A DNA stretch of 64,000 bases, taken from positions 116,386 through 180,385 of the forward strand of contig NZ_JAKGCU010000008.1 of assembly GCF_021556435.1 (NCBI RefSeq), given 5' to 3'. The DNA comes from Gordonia tangerina (GTDB lineage Bacteria; Actinomycetota; Actinomycetes; Mycobacteriales; Mycobacteriaceae). Shown piece by piece: positions 37,415 through 45,092 of the stretch (within the stretch, counting starts at the first letter, position 1; every line of letters begins with the position of its first letter). Below the pieces are notes generated by a model. It was not told where the DNA came from. It worked only from the letters and a program-made list of their open reading frames with translations, and did not search any database. The translations under genes were made by a program, and so were the position numbers.

Positions 37415-37642
37415 ATGGGGAAACAGATCGTGGTGACCGTGAAGCCGGGCAGCCGCAAAGGGCCGTTGGTGGAGACGAATCCGGCGGGATCGATGACCGT
37501 CTACGAGCGCGAGCCGGCAGCGGAGGGACAGGCCAACAAGGCGGTCGCCGAGATCCTCGCCGACCATCTCAGGGTGCCCAAAAGTCGCATCGCACTCGTG
37601 GGCGGCGCGACATCGCGCACCAAACGGTTCCGCATCGACTGA
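37415..37642 (+). CDS. DUF167 (YggU) family protein
   Basis: 75-residue small protein of the widespread YggU/DUF167 family, structure known in other bacteria but function unknown. Features are V-T-V-K-P-G-S-R-K-G near the start, E-G-Q-A-N-K-A-V-A-E-I-L-A and the ending G-A-T-S-R-T-K-R-F. AGGG lies eight bases before ATG 37415, and a longer frame to 37364 overlaps the dnaE2 end. Co-directional with dnaE2, with 37 bases between, so it may be co-transcribed under SOS control. Confidence 0.88.
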   Translation: MGKQIVVTVKPGSRKGPLVETNPAGSMTVYEREPAAEGQANKAVAEILADHLRVPKSRIALVGGATSRTKRFRID

Positions 37643-37659
37643 GGTGCGCGCCGCGTCCC

Positions 37660-38124
37660 TCACACCGCGCCGGTGAACCCGTTCTGCCGCCAGGCCTCGT
37701 ACACGACGATGCTGGCGGCGTTGGCCAGGTTGTGCGACCGACGACCGTCGAGCATCGGAATCCGCAGACGGTCGGTGATCTGCGGTTGGTCGAGGACGTC
37801 GTCGGACAGGCCGGTCGGCTCGGGACCGAACAGCAACACGTCGCCGGGCCGATAGTCGACGTCGGTGTGATAGCGCGAGGTGTGGGCGGTGAATGCGAAC
37901 ACCCGTTCCGGCTGCAGCGTCTCCCATGCCGCCGTCAGATCGGGATGTACTGTCACGGTCGCCATCTCGTGGTAGTCGAGTCCGGCTCGTTTCACCTGTG
38001 CATCGGACATGTCGAATCCCAGCGGCTCGATGAGGTGCAACTCGCACCCCGTGTTGGCGGCCAGCCGGATCGCGTTGCCGGTATTCGGCGGAATGCACGG
38101 CTGATAGAACATGATGCGGAACAT
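37660..38124 (-). CDS. trmL: tRNA (cytidine/uridine-34-2'-O)-methyltransferase TrmL (SpoU family)
   Basis: 154-residue SPOUT methyltransferase acting on the wobble base of leucine tRNAs. Characteristic motifs are Y-Q-P-C-I-P-P-N-T-G-N at the N-terminus, L-F-G-P-E-P-T-G-L as the SAM knot and I-P-M-L-D-G-R-R-S-H-N-L-A-N near the C-terminus. Length is normal. It is convergent with the DUF167 gene (17-base gap) and is preceded by a hairpin-rich gap from the dehydratase gene. Confidence 0.94.
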   Translation of the reverse strand: MFRIMFYQPCIPPNTGNAIRLAANTGCELHLIEPLGFDMSDAQVKRAGLDYHEMATVTVHPDLTAAWETLQPERVFAFTAHTSRYHTDVDYRPGDVLLFGPEPTGLSDDVLDQPQITDRLRIPMLDGRRSHNLANAASIVVYEAWRQNGFTGAV

Positions 38125-38160
38125 GATCGGCGAGTCTAGCCAGTGTCGCGAGTCCAGAAC

Positions 38161-38229
38161 TTCTGGCCGCAGCTTCTGCTTCCGGTCGCAGTTTAGGCCC
38201 CAAGCCGGAACCCGGAACTGCGGCCAAAA
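38161..38229 (-). repeat. Imperfect 25-bp inverted repeat, possible terminator
   Basis: Arms at 38161-38185 and 38205-38229 pair at 20 of 25 positions around a 19-base loop. The element fills the gap between the dehydratase stop and the trmL start on the minus strand. It may terminate the dehydratase transcript. The long irregular stem also resembles a REP-type intergenic element. Confidence 0.55.
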
Positions 38230-38232
38230 CGG

Positions 38233-39198
38233 TTACGGGTCGAGCGTGAAGGGGGTGTTGGCGCCGCAGAGGACCACGCACAGTGTGGTGTCTGGTGCGG
38301 CGGTGACCTGGCCGGTGCAGATGGCGGCGACCGCAGACGCGGTGCCGTGTTCCACCAGGATCCGGTAGTCGGTCCACAGCATCCGACGAGCCGCGATCAG
38401 GTCGGCATCCGACACCGTCACGCTGGTCACCTCGCGGCCGGCGATCGTGGCCCAGCAGATGTCGCCGAGGCGGGTGGCACCCAGGGAATCGGCCGCGACA
38501 CTGTCCAGCTCCACCGGTACCGGTCGGCCGGCGTCGATGGCCTGGTGCAGACACGACGCCCCGATCGGTTCGACCCCGACCATCCGGTCACCGGGTCCCG
38601 TCGCGGCGGTCATGCCGCCGAGCAGTCCGCCCCCACCGACACAGACCACGCAGGTCAGCGGACCGTCCACGTCCTCGGCGAGCTCGAGACCGATGGTCCC
38701 GGCACCGGCAACGATGTCGGGCAGGTCATAGGCGTGCAGTGCCAGCGCACCGGAGCGCCGGATCATCTGCGCAGCCGCGTCGGCCGCGTCCTGGTAGCGC
38801 CGACCGATCAAATGAACATCAGCGCCCAACGCTCGCAGCCGCTCCACTTTCACCGTCGGCGCGGTCTCGGGGATTACAACGGTGCAGCGGCAACCGGCGA
38901 TCCGGCCCGCCCAGGCCGCGCCGATCGCGGCATTGCCGCCCGAGGCCACCAGCACGCCGGCATCGTCGAGTCGTCCATCGTTTGCGGCATGCAGGACCGC
39001 GTTGAGGCTGCCGCGCGCCTTGAAGCACCCGCCGAGCTGCAGATACTCCAGCTTGATGACCACCTCGACGGGCCCGTCCACCGTGGGCAGTGCAGTTCGA
39101 AGCGTCGGCGTGCGCCGCAGATGCCCCGCGATCCGGTCTTGTGCCGCGATGACATCGGCTCGGGTCACGGCGTCGTTCGACATCGGATGAGTGTCCAC
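38233..39198 (-). CDS. Threonine/serine dehydratase (catabolic type, PLP)
   Basis: 321-residue fold-type II PLP enzyme. PLP lysine is in C-F-K-A-R-G-S-L-N (about residue 60), substrate/phosphate loops are A-S-G-G-N-A-A and V-G-G-G-G-L-L-G-G. There is no C-terminal ACT regulatory domain, so it is the catabolic rather than the isoleucine-biosynthetic form. It probably converts threonine or serine to 2-oxobutyrate or pyruvate, though other beta-elimination substrates are possible. ATG 39183 is an alternative start. It is divergent from folD with 38 bases between. Confidence 0.88.
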   Translation of the reverse strand: MDTHPMSNDAVTRADVIAAQDRIAGHLRRTPTLRTALPTVDGPVEVVIKLEYLQLGGCFKARGSLNAVLHAANDGRLDDAGVLVASGGNAAIGAAWAGRIAGCRCTVVIPETAPTVKVERLRALGADVHLIGRRYQDAADAAAQMIRRSGALALHAYDLPDIVAGAGTIGLELAEDVDGPLTCVVCVGGGGLLGGMTAATGPGDRMVGVEPIGASCLHQAIDAGRPVPVELDSVAADSLGATRLGDICWATIAGREVTSVTVSDADLIAARRMLWTDYRILVEHGTASAVAAICTGQVTAAPDTTLCVVLCGANTPFTLDP

Positions 39199-39236
39199 GT
39201 CCGGTCACGCTAGTCGGAGTGGAACAATGGTCTCCC

Positions 39237-40115
39237 GTGACCGCGATACGACTAGACGGCAAGGCCACTCGCGACGAGATCTTCACCGACCTCGGAGCCC
39301 GCGTGGAGAAGTTGCGGGCCGCCGGCATCACCCCGGGCCTCGGCACGGTCCTCGTCGGTGACCACCCCGGATCGCAGTCGTATGTGAAGGGCAAGCACTC
39401 CGACTGCGCGCGGATCGGGGTGGCCTCGATCCGCAAGGACCTGCCGGCGGACGCGACAACCGAGGAACTCAACGCGGCCATCGACGATCTCAACGCCGAT
39501 CCGGCATGTACCGGCTACATCGTGCAGTTGCCCTTGCCGCGGCACCTCGACGAGAACGCGGCACTCGAGCGGATCGATCCCGACAAGGACGCCGACGGTC
39601 TGCATCCCATCAACCTCGGGCGACTGGTTCTCGGCAAGGAGGCGACGCTGCCGTGTACGCCGCGCGGCGTCGTGCATCTGCTGCGGCGATACGACATCCC
39701 GATCGCCGGGGCGCGGGTCACCGTGATCGGGCGCGGCGTCACCATCGGTCGCCCGATCGGGCTGTTGCTGACCCGCCGCAGTGAGAACGCCACTGTCACG
39801 CTCTGTCACACCGGCACGCGTGACCTCGCGGCGGAAGTTGCCCGCGCCGACATCGTCGTGGCCGCCGCCGGCGTGCCGCACCTGATCACCGCGGACATGG
39901 TGAAGCCGGGTGCCGCCGTCATCGACGTGGGCGTCAGCCGCACGGATGCCGGACTCACCGGCGATGTGGCTCCCGACGTATGGGAGGTGGCCGGACACGT
40001 GTCGCCCAACCCCGGTGGCGTCGGGCCGCTGACTCGCGCGTTTTTGCTGGTCAATGTGGTGGAACGGGCAGAGGCGCAGCTGGCCGAACGGGCCCGGGTG
40101 GGAACGTCGGGGTGA
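39237..40115 (+). CDS. folD: Methylenetetrahydrofolate dehydrogenase/cyclohydrolase FolD
   Basis: Bifunctional one-carbon enzyme interconverting methylene-, methenyl- and formyl-tetrahydrofolate with NADP. It has 292 residues. The active-site Lys is in S-Y-V-K-G-K near residue 54, with [17 protein letters not shown] and [11 protein letters not shown] (the usual Ser of G-R-S replaced in the family-typical actinobacterial way) and C-H-T-G-T. GTG 39237 gives the expected N-terminus. The stop overlaps the DUF3017 gene start. Confidence 0.97.
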   Translation: MTAIRLDGKATRDEIFTDLGARVEKLRAAGITPGLGTVLVGDHPGSQSYVKGKHSDCARIGVASIRKDLPADATTEELNAAIDDLNADPACTGYIVQLPLPRHLDENAALERIDPDKDADGLHPINLGRLVLGKEATLPCTPRGVVHLLRRYDIPIAGARVTVIGRGVTIGRPIGLLLTRRSENATVTLCHTGTRDLAAEVARADIVVAAAGVPHLITADMVKPGAAVIDVGVSRTDAGLTGDVAPDVWEVAGHVSPNPGGVGPLTRAFLLVNVVERAEAQLAERARVGTSG

Positions 40116-40459
40116 CGCCGGCCGACCGGGACCCTACGGCCCGCGGCTCCGTCACCAGGGTCCGGCGTGGCCGCAACGCAGCGCGGTTGCGCCGCTACCT
40201 GGTGCAGATTCCGTACTTCGTCGTGTTGCTCGGTCTGCTCGCCGCAGCGGTGCTCGTGTTGTTCGACCGCTGGCGTCGCGGCGCTTTCGTCTTCGGGTCG
40301 GTCTTGCTGCTCGGTGCCGTGTTACGTGCCTTCATTCCAACCTCAAGAGTGGGATTGTTGCAGGTCAGAAGTAAATTCTTTGACGTCGCCGTGATGGCGT
40401 CGGTGGGCTCGCTGATCTTGTGGCTGGCGACGTCCATCGATCCGTTGGGCACAGATTGA
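40112..40459 (+). CDS. DUF3017 membrane protein
   Basis: 115-residue protein with a basic N-terminus ([12 protein letters not shown]) and three hydrophobic segments (about 33-50, 58-73 and 92-108). It is the DUF3017 family that follows folD in mycolic-acid actinomycetes; function unknown. The GTGA overlap with folD (40112-40115) supports the start and suggests coupled translation. Confidence 0.9.
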   Translation: MTPADRDPTARGSVTRVRRGRNAARLRRYLVQIPYFVVLLGLLAAAVLVLFDRWRRGAFVFGSVLLLGAVLRAFIPTSRVGLLQVRSKFFDVAVMASVGSLILWLATSIDPLGTD

Positions 40460-40460
40460 T

Positions 40461-40466
40461 TACAAT
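40461..40466 (+). promoter_or_regulatory. -10 element for the Hsp70-like gene
   Basis: TACAAT at 40461-40466 is a strong -10 match directly after the DUF3017 stop. No good -35 lies 17 bases upstream. A transcription start near 40473 would give a leader of roughly 50-110 bases depending on the start codon used. Confidence 0.5.
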
Positions 40467-40579
40467 AGAGATCAACATGTGACCTGACGGCCCCCGACCG
40501 GGGACAACACAGCTGGAGAAAACGCATCACTTCGACGATCACCACCGACGACTCGACCACCGCCGACACCTACACGTCG

Positions 40580-42079
40580 ATGGGTGTGTCCGCAGGCGAG
40601 GGCATGATCCATTTCGTCCTGCTCACCCGCGACGACGTGGGTCGCAACGTGGTCGACACCCGGGTCATCGACATCGATCGAAGCGACGGCCTCGACATGG
40701 CGGGTCGCGTGAACGCCGGCATTGACCTCATGCTCACCGCTGCCCGGGACGCCGGTCGGCGTGTCGGACCCATCGGCGTTGCAGCGCGCACCGCCAAGCA
40801 GCGGCGCGATCTGGCCTCGCGGGGCAGCGGTCCGCGTCGTCAGATCCATCTCGTCGACGAGGGCGACGCTGTGGTGGCCTATCTGTCGGCAAGCGGGCGA
40901 ATCGACCGCTACGCGTCGGTCGTGGTGGCCGATTGCGGTGATACGGGGATGTCGCTCTACACCGTGGATCCGTCCTCGCAACGCATCTCGGCGCCTATGC
41001 GCTCGCGTGCGCTGGCCGGCCGTGACGTGGACCGGGCGCTCGTGGCCGAGCTGACCGCTGAAGACACCCACCGCGACAGTCACCTGGCGCGCGGCCGTCG
41101 CAGCGCACTCATCGCGGCCTGCCGCGCCGCCAAAGAAGAGGTCACTCCGCACGGTGACGATTCGGTCGTGCTGGCCGAAGGCCGCGGTCATCCTCGCCTC
41201 ACCAGCGCCGTGATGGAGCGGGCTCTCGCTCCGATGGTCGCCGAGGCCCGTGCGGTGATCACGCGCTATCTGTCCGAGAGTGCGGTGCGTGACGCCCGCC
41301 CGGAAGCCGTCGTGCTGGTCGGTGGCATCGCGAATCTGCCGGCCGTGCGTGCCATGCTCGACACGGCCCGCGTCGAGGTGGTGGTGCCCGACGCCCCGGA
41401 ACTCGCGGCATCGGTCGGCGCGGCGATTGCGGCCCGGGCACAAACCTCGGCGGCAACCTCGCGATTGGCGTTCATCGGTGGGCGGCGCAACCGGGAATGG
41501 CTCTCGGCCACTCCGCTGGCGGTGGTGGGGGCGATCCTCGCGGCTGCGACGATGACGATCTATGCGGTGAGTTCATCGTTGGCGGGTCACAACGCCCCGG
41601 CGCCGTCACCGATACCGCCGGTCGCCACATCCATCGAGTCGGAGACGTCCACGACGACCGCCCAGACGTCGAGCACCACCACCGCCGCCGCACCGGCGCC
41701 GCGGACCCCGCAGCTCCAACCTGAACCGATGGTGCCGACGACGCAGCAGCCGCAACCGCGGTGGGACGAATCGCCGGGATGGGCGACCACGGAACTGCCG
41801 CCGACCGCAGAGTCGGGCCCCGCCACGTCGACACCGACACGCACGCTGCTGCCGTATCCGCTGCCGTCGTTGCCGTGGCCGCCGGGCACCCGCCCCACCC
41901 CGACCCTGCCGGAGTTCATCCCACCGGGACTGCTGCCGCAGTCGTCCACGCAGGCGCCACCCGCAGCACCGGTGACGCCGACCACGACGACGCCGGCACC
42001 GCGGCGCGCGGCTCCGGAGGATGCGGCGCCGGTGTCCACGACCACACCGACCACGACAACGCCGACCCCGGTCCGGTAG
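40580..42079 (+). CDS. Hsp70-like ATPase domain, membrane anchor and Pro/Thr-rich exported tail
   Basis: At least 499 residues. The first 285 residues resemble a degenerate Hsp70/actin-like ATPase: V-V-V-A-D-C-G-D-T-G-M-S-L (phosphate-2), G-R-D-V-D-R-A-L-V followed by A-C-R-A-A-K-E-E-V, V-L-V-G-G-I-A-N-L-P-A-V-R (adenosine) and A-A-S-V-G-A-A. The phosphate-1 loop is not recognisable. One transmembrane helix (about 313-333) is followed by roughly 165 residues rich in Pro and Thr, probably outside the membrane. ATG 40580 has no ribosome site, while GGAGA at 40515-40519 faces an in-frame ATC at 40526. Function unknown. Confidence 0.75.
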   Translation: MGVSAGEGMIHFVLLTRDDVGRNVVDTRVIDIDRSDGLDMAGRVNAGIDLMLTAARDAGRRVGPIGVAARTAKQRRDLASRGSGPRRQIHLVDEGDAVVAYLSASGRIDRYASVVVADCGDTGMSLYTVDPSSQRISAPMRSRALAGRDVDRALVAELTAEDTHRDSHLARGRRSALIAACRAAKEEVTPHGDDSVVLAEGRGHPRLTSAVMERALAPMVAEARAVITRYLSESAVRDARPEAVVLVGGIANLPAVRAMLDTARVEVVVPDAPELAASVGAAIAARAQTSAATSRLAFIGGRRNREWLSATPLAVVGAILAAATMTIYAVSSSLAGHNAPAPSPIPPVATSIESETSTTTAQTSSTTTAAAPAPRTPQLQPEPMVPTTQQPQPRWDESPGWATTELPPTAESGPATSTPTRTLLPYPLPSLPWPPGTRPTPTLPEFIPPGLLPQSSTQAPPAAPVTPTTTTPAPRRAAPEDAAPVSTTTPTTTTPTPVR

Positions 42080-42117
42080 CGCCGATCAGGCCGACCGCCA
42101 TCGGGTCGGGTCGGGTC

Positions 42118-43266
42118 TCAGGTTCGGGCGATCTCTGCCGTGCGCTTGAGAAGGTCACTGATCGCGTCGAATTCGGTCAGGAAACCGTCGTGACCGTTGT
42201 CGGAGTGCAGCACCTGCAGACCCCCGACGCAGTTGCCGAGTTGCTCGGCGAGTTCTTCCTGCAGCCGTATCGGATACAGGCGGTCCGACGCGATCCCACC
42301 GACGATCACCGGAACCTGGCAGGCACCCAGGACGTCCTCGACGCGGCCCCGGTTGCGGCCGACGTCGTGATGGTTGAGCACCTCGCTGAGTACGACGTAG
42401 CTGCCGGCGTCGAAGCGTTGGGTCAGCTTGTCCGCCTGATGCTGCAGGTAACTGTCGGCGGAGTAGCGACCACCGTGCAGGGGTTGTTCGTCGGCCTGGG
42501 GATGGTTGGCGAAGCGACGATCGAGTTCCACCTCACCCCGATAGGTGAGATGGGCGATCCGCCGGGCCACACCCAGTCCGGCGGTGGGAGCACGGCCCGT
42601 GCGGTGATAATCGCCGTTCTGCCATGCGGGATCAGCCTGGATCGCGGCGATCTGAGTGGTCTGGGTGCCGATCTGATCGGCAGTCGCCCGGGCCCCGACC
42701 GCGAGCACCAGTGCGCTGCGCACCATCTCCGGATATTCGATGGCCCACTCGAGCGCCCGCGCGCCGCCCATCGACCCGCCGACCACCGAGCCGATTCCGG
42801 TGATCCCCAGGTGATCCATCAGGATTCGTTCGGCGCGAACCTGATCGAGCACCGTGATCTGCGGAAAGCGAGAGCCCCACGGCCGCCCGTCCGGGGCCGG
42901 CGATGCAGGTCCGGTGGAGCCGCGACATCCGCCGAGCACGTTGGCCGAGATGACACACCATTCGTCGGTGTCGATGGCGAGTCCGGGGCCGATCAGCCCG
43001 TCCCACCATCCAGCGGTCGGGTGCTCGTCGTCGGCGGGGCCGGTGACGTGTGAGTCACCGGTCAGCGCGTGCAGGGTGAGGATGACGTTGTCGCGGGTGG
43101 GCGACAATGTCCCCCAGCGCTGGAAGGCCAGGGTGACATCGTCGAGCCGTTGGCCGTTGTCGAGAGATACCGCACCGATGCGGACGCTGGACATCGCCCC
43201 GTCCGGCATCTGCTCCCAGTCGGGGCGATCAGCGGGCTGGGTTTGCGGTTCGATACTCACCGACAC
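42118..43266 (-). CDS. metX: Homoserine O-acetyltransferase
   Basis: Acetylates homoserine for methionine synthesis. 382-residue alpha/beta hydrolase-fold transferase: nucleophile Ser in V-G-G-S-M-G-G (about residue 163), H-A-L-T-G-D-S-H near 67, Asp in G-I-A-S-D-R-L-Y-P and His in N-G-H-D-G-F-L. Family W-W-D and [12 protein letters not shown] motifs are present. It follows metZ on the minus strand after 75 bases, and its product feeds MetZ. GTG 43266 or GTG 43260 may be the start. No separate riboswitch is seen in front of it. Confidence 0.97.
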   Translation of the reverse strand: MSVSIEPQTQPADRPDWEQMPDGAMSSVRIGAVSLDNGQRLDDVTLAFQRWGTLSPTRDNVILTLHALTGDSHVTGPADDEHPTAGWWDGLIGPGLAIDTDEWCVISANVLGGCRGSTGPASPAPDGRPWGSRFPQITVLDQVRAERILMDHLGITGIGSVVGGSMGGARALEWAIEYPEMVRSALVLAVGARATADQIGTQTTQIAAIQADPAWQNGDYHRTGRAPTAGLGVARRIAHLTYRGEVELDRRFANHPQADEQPLHGGRYSADSYLQHQADKLTQRFDAGSYVVLSEVLNHHDVGRNRGRVEDVLGACQVPVIVGGIASDRLYPIRLQEELAEQLGNCVGGLQVLHSDNGHDGFLTEFDAISDLLKRTAEIART

Positions 43267-43341
43267 AATTCACTCACTCTTCGTCACACTCGATTGTCGA
43301 CGCATTGGCCTGTTGTCACATGAATGCTCTTGTCCCACACA

Positions 43342-44670
43342 TCACTTGGCAGCAGCAAACCCCAGTTCCAGGTCGGTGATGATGTCGTCGATGCCCTCGA
43401 TACCCACTGCCAGCCGCACCAGACCGGGGGTGACGCCGGCGTCGATCTGCTCCTGCGGGGCCAGTTGGCTGTGGGTGGTGGAGGCGGGGTGGATCACCAG
43501 TGATCGCACATCACCGATGTTGGCCACGTGACTGTGCAACGTCAGTGCGTCCACGAACTTCTTGCCCGCATCCACGCCGCCGATGATCTCGAAACTGACG
43601 ATGGCGCCCTGCCCCTTCGGCAGTAGCTTCTGGGCGCGGTCGTACCAGGGCGACGACGGTAGACCCGCGTAGGCCACCGACTCCACCTGAGCGTGACCCT
43701 CCAGGAACTCGGCCACGCGACGTGCGTTGCTCACGTGGCGTTCGATGCGCAGACTCAGCGTCTCCAGTCCCTGCGCCAACAGGAAGGCATTGAACGGAGA
43801 AATCGCCGCGCCGGTGTCGCGCAGCCACTGAACTCTGGCCTTCAGGGCAAACGCCGGGGCACCGAGGTCGGCGAACACCGCACCGTGATAGCTGGGGTCC
43901 GGTGTGGTGAAGCCCGGGAAGAGATCGACGCCGTCGCGTTGTACCCGCCAGTCGAAGGTGCCGCCGTCCACGATGGCACCGCCGATCGCGGTGCCGTGGC
44001 CGCCGATGTACTTGGTGGCCGAGTGCACCACGATGTCCGCGCCGTGGGCGAGCGGGTTCAGCAGGTAGGGCGTCGCGACCGTGTTGTCGACGATCAGCGG
44101 CAGGCTGTTACGGTGCGCCACCTCGGCGATGCCCTCGATGTCGAGGATCTCGTTGTTCGGATTGGAGATGGTCTCACCGAACACCGCCCGGGTGTTGTCC
44201 TTGATGGCCGCCTGCCAGGAGTCCAGGTCCTCGGGATCATCGACGAAGGACACCTCGATGCCGAGCTTGGGCAACGTGTAGTGGAACAGGTTGAATGTGC
44301 CGCCGTAGAGCCGTGGGCTGGATACCACGTGGCCACCGGTCTCGACGATGTTCAGGATGGAGTACGTCTCGGCGGCCTGACCCGACGCGAGCAGGAGCGC
44401 GGCGACGCCACCTTCGAGCGCGGCGATTCGCTGTTCCACCGCATCCTGGGTGGGGTTCATGATCCGGGTGTAGATGTTGCCCGGTTCGGCGAGCCCGAAG
44501 AGATCAGCGGCGTGTTGGGTGTCGTTGAAGACGTACGACGTCGTCTGGTAAACGGGCAGTGCCCGTGCATTGGTAGTGGGATCCGCCGTCTGTCCGGCGT
44601 GGATCTGTTTGGTCTCGAAGCTCCAGTTCGACGTGGGATCGACGACGTCGGAGCCAGTGGAGTCAGACAT
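43342..44670 (-). CDS. metZ: O-acetylhomoserine aminocarboxypropyltransferase (sulfhydrylase)
   Basis: Gamma-family PLP enzyme joining O-acetylhomoserine with sulfide to give homocysteine. The ATG at 44670 gives 442 residues, with AGG eight bases upstream. Family motifs are S-G-Q-A-A in the PLP-phosphate loop, D-N-T-V-A-T-P-Y, PLP lysine in S-A-T-K-Y-I-G-G-H-G (about residue 220) and the C-terminal S-L-V-I-H-P-A-S-T-T-H. The corresponding mycobacterial gene is annotated metC/metY (Rv3340). ATG 44676 is an alternative start. Expression is set by the SAM-IV riboswitch upstream. Confidence 0.96.
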   Translation of the reverse strand: MSDSTGSDVVDPTSNWSFETKQIHAGQTADPTTNARALPVYQTTSYVFNDTQHAADLFGLAEPGNIYTRIMNPTQDAVEQRIAALEGGVAALLLASGQAAETYSILNIVETGGHVVSSPRLYGGTFNLFHYTLPKLGIEVSFVDDPEDLDSWQAAIKDNTRAVFGETISNPNNEILDIEGIAEVAHRNSLPLIVDNTVATPYLLNPLAHGADIVVHSATKYIGGHGTAIGGAIVDGGTFDWRVQRDGVDLFPGFTTPDPSYHGAVFADLGAPAFALKARVQWLRDTGAAISPFNAFLLAQGLETLSLRIERHVSNARRVAEFLEGHAQVESVAYAGLPSSPWYDRAQKLLPKGQGAIVSFEIIGGVDAGKKFVDALTLHSHVANIGDVRSLVIHPASTTHSQLAPQEQIDAGVTPGLVRLAVGIEGIDDIITDLELGFAAAK

Positions 44671-44716
44671 GACCATGTCCTACTTTCTGCGGTCGGCAGG
44701 GTGCAACGACCCTGGT

Positions 44717-44852
44717 GGGGTCCGACCTTCGGACCCGCGCTTGCCTCGGAGTGCATCTGCATTCCTCAACCCGGTCATCACCCGGAGCACCCCACCGCGG
44801 TTGGAGGGTTGCCGATCAGCAAGCCGGGGCTTGACGCTGATGCTCATGACCT
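44717..44852 (-). ncRNA. SAM-IV riboswitch controlling metZ(-metX)
   Basis: The minus-strand leader begins GGTCATGAGCATCAGCGTCA and contains the core AGCCCCGGCTTGCTGATCGG and CAACCCTCCAACCGCGGTGG. These are followed by GGGTGATGACC and GCAAGCGCGGGTCCG, matching the S-adenosylmethionine aptamer of the actinobacterial SAM-IV class as I recall it. High SAM should lower metZ expression. A hairpin CAGGGT/ACCCTG (44697-44714) between aptamer and start codon could act in the expression platform. A -10-like TATATC lies just upstream (about 44862-44868). Confidence 0.88.
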
Positions 44853-45005
44853 GGCGTCAAGGATATAGCACGCCCCTGCGCGGCTGAGAACCGTGTTGTT
44901 CGCGGTGATCGGAACACGCCTGGATCGGCAGGTCACAAACTGAGAACAACTGTCGTCCGAAAGGATGAACTTCGGCCGTAATGCGACTGAAACCCCAGGT
45001 GAGAG

Positions 45006-45020
45006 TCGTTAGTCTAACGA
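45006..45020. promoter_or_regulatory. 15-bp palindrome upstream of PE-PPE hydrolase
   Basis: TCGTTAG-T-CTAACGA has perfect seven-base arms and lies 72 bases before the hydrolase ATG. The remainder of the gap between the SAM-IV leader and this gene (about 44870-45092) shows no gene. A TAGTCT hexamer inside the palindrome could be a -10, so the element may be an operator. Confidence 0.55.
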
Positions 45021-45092
45021 ACGATGATGCGGTCTTTGAGATCGCGGATCTAGGCTGTCGCCAGCCCAGGCCCTGCGACGAGAAGAGATCTG

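Noticed and set aside
44457..44887. Small frames overlapping the metZ start and SAM-IV leader on both strands
   Set aside because: No ribosome sites or conservation-like features; the region is explained by the riboswitch.
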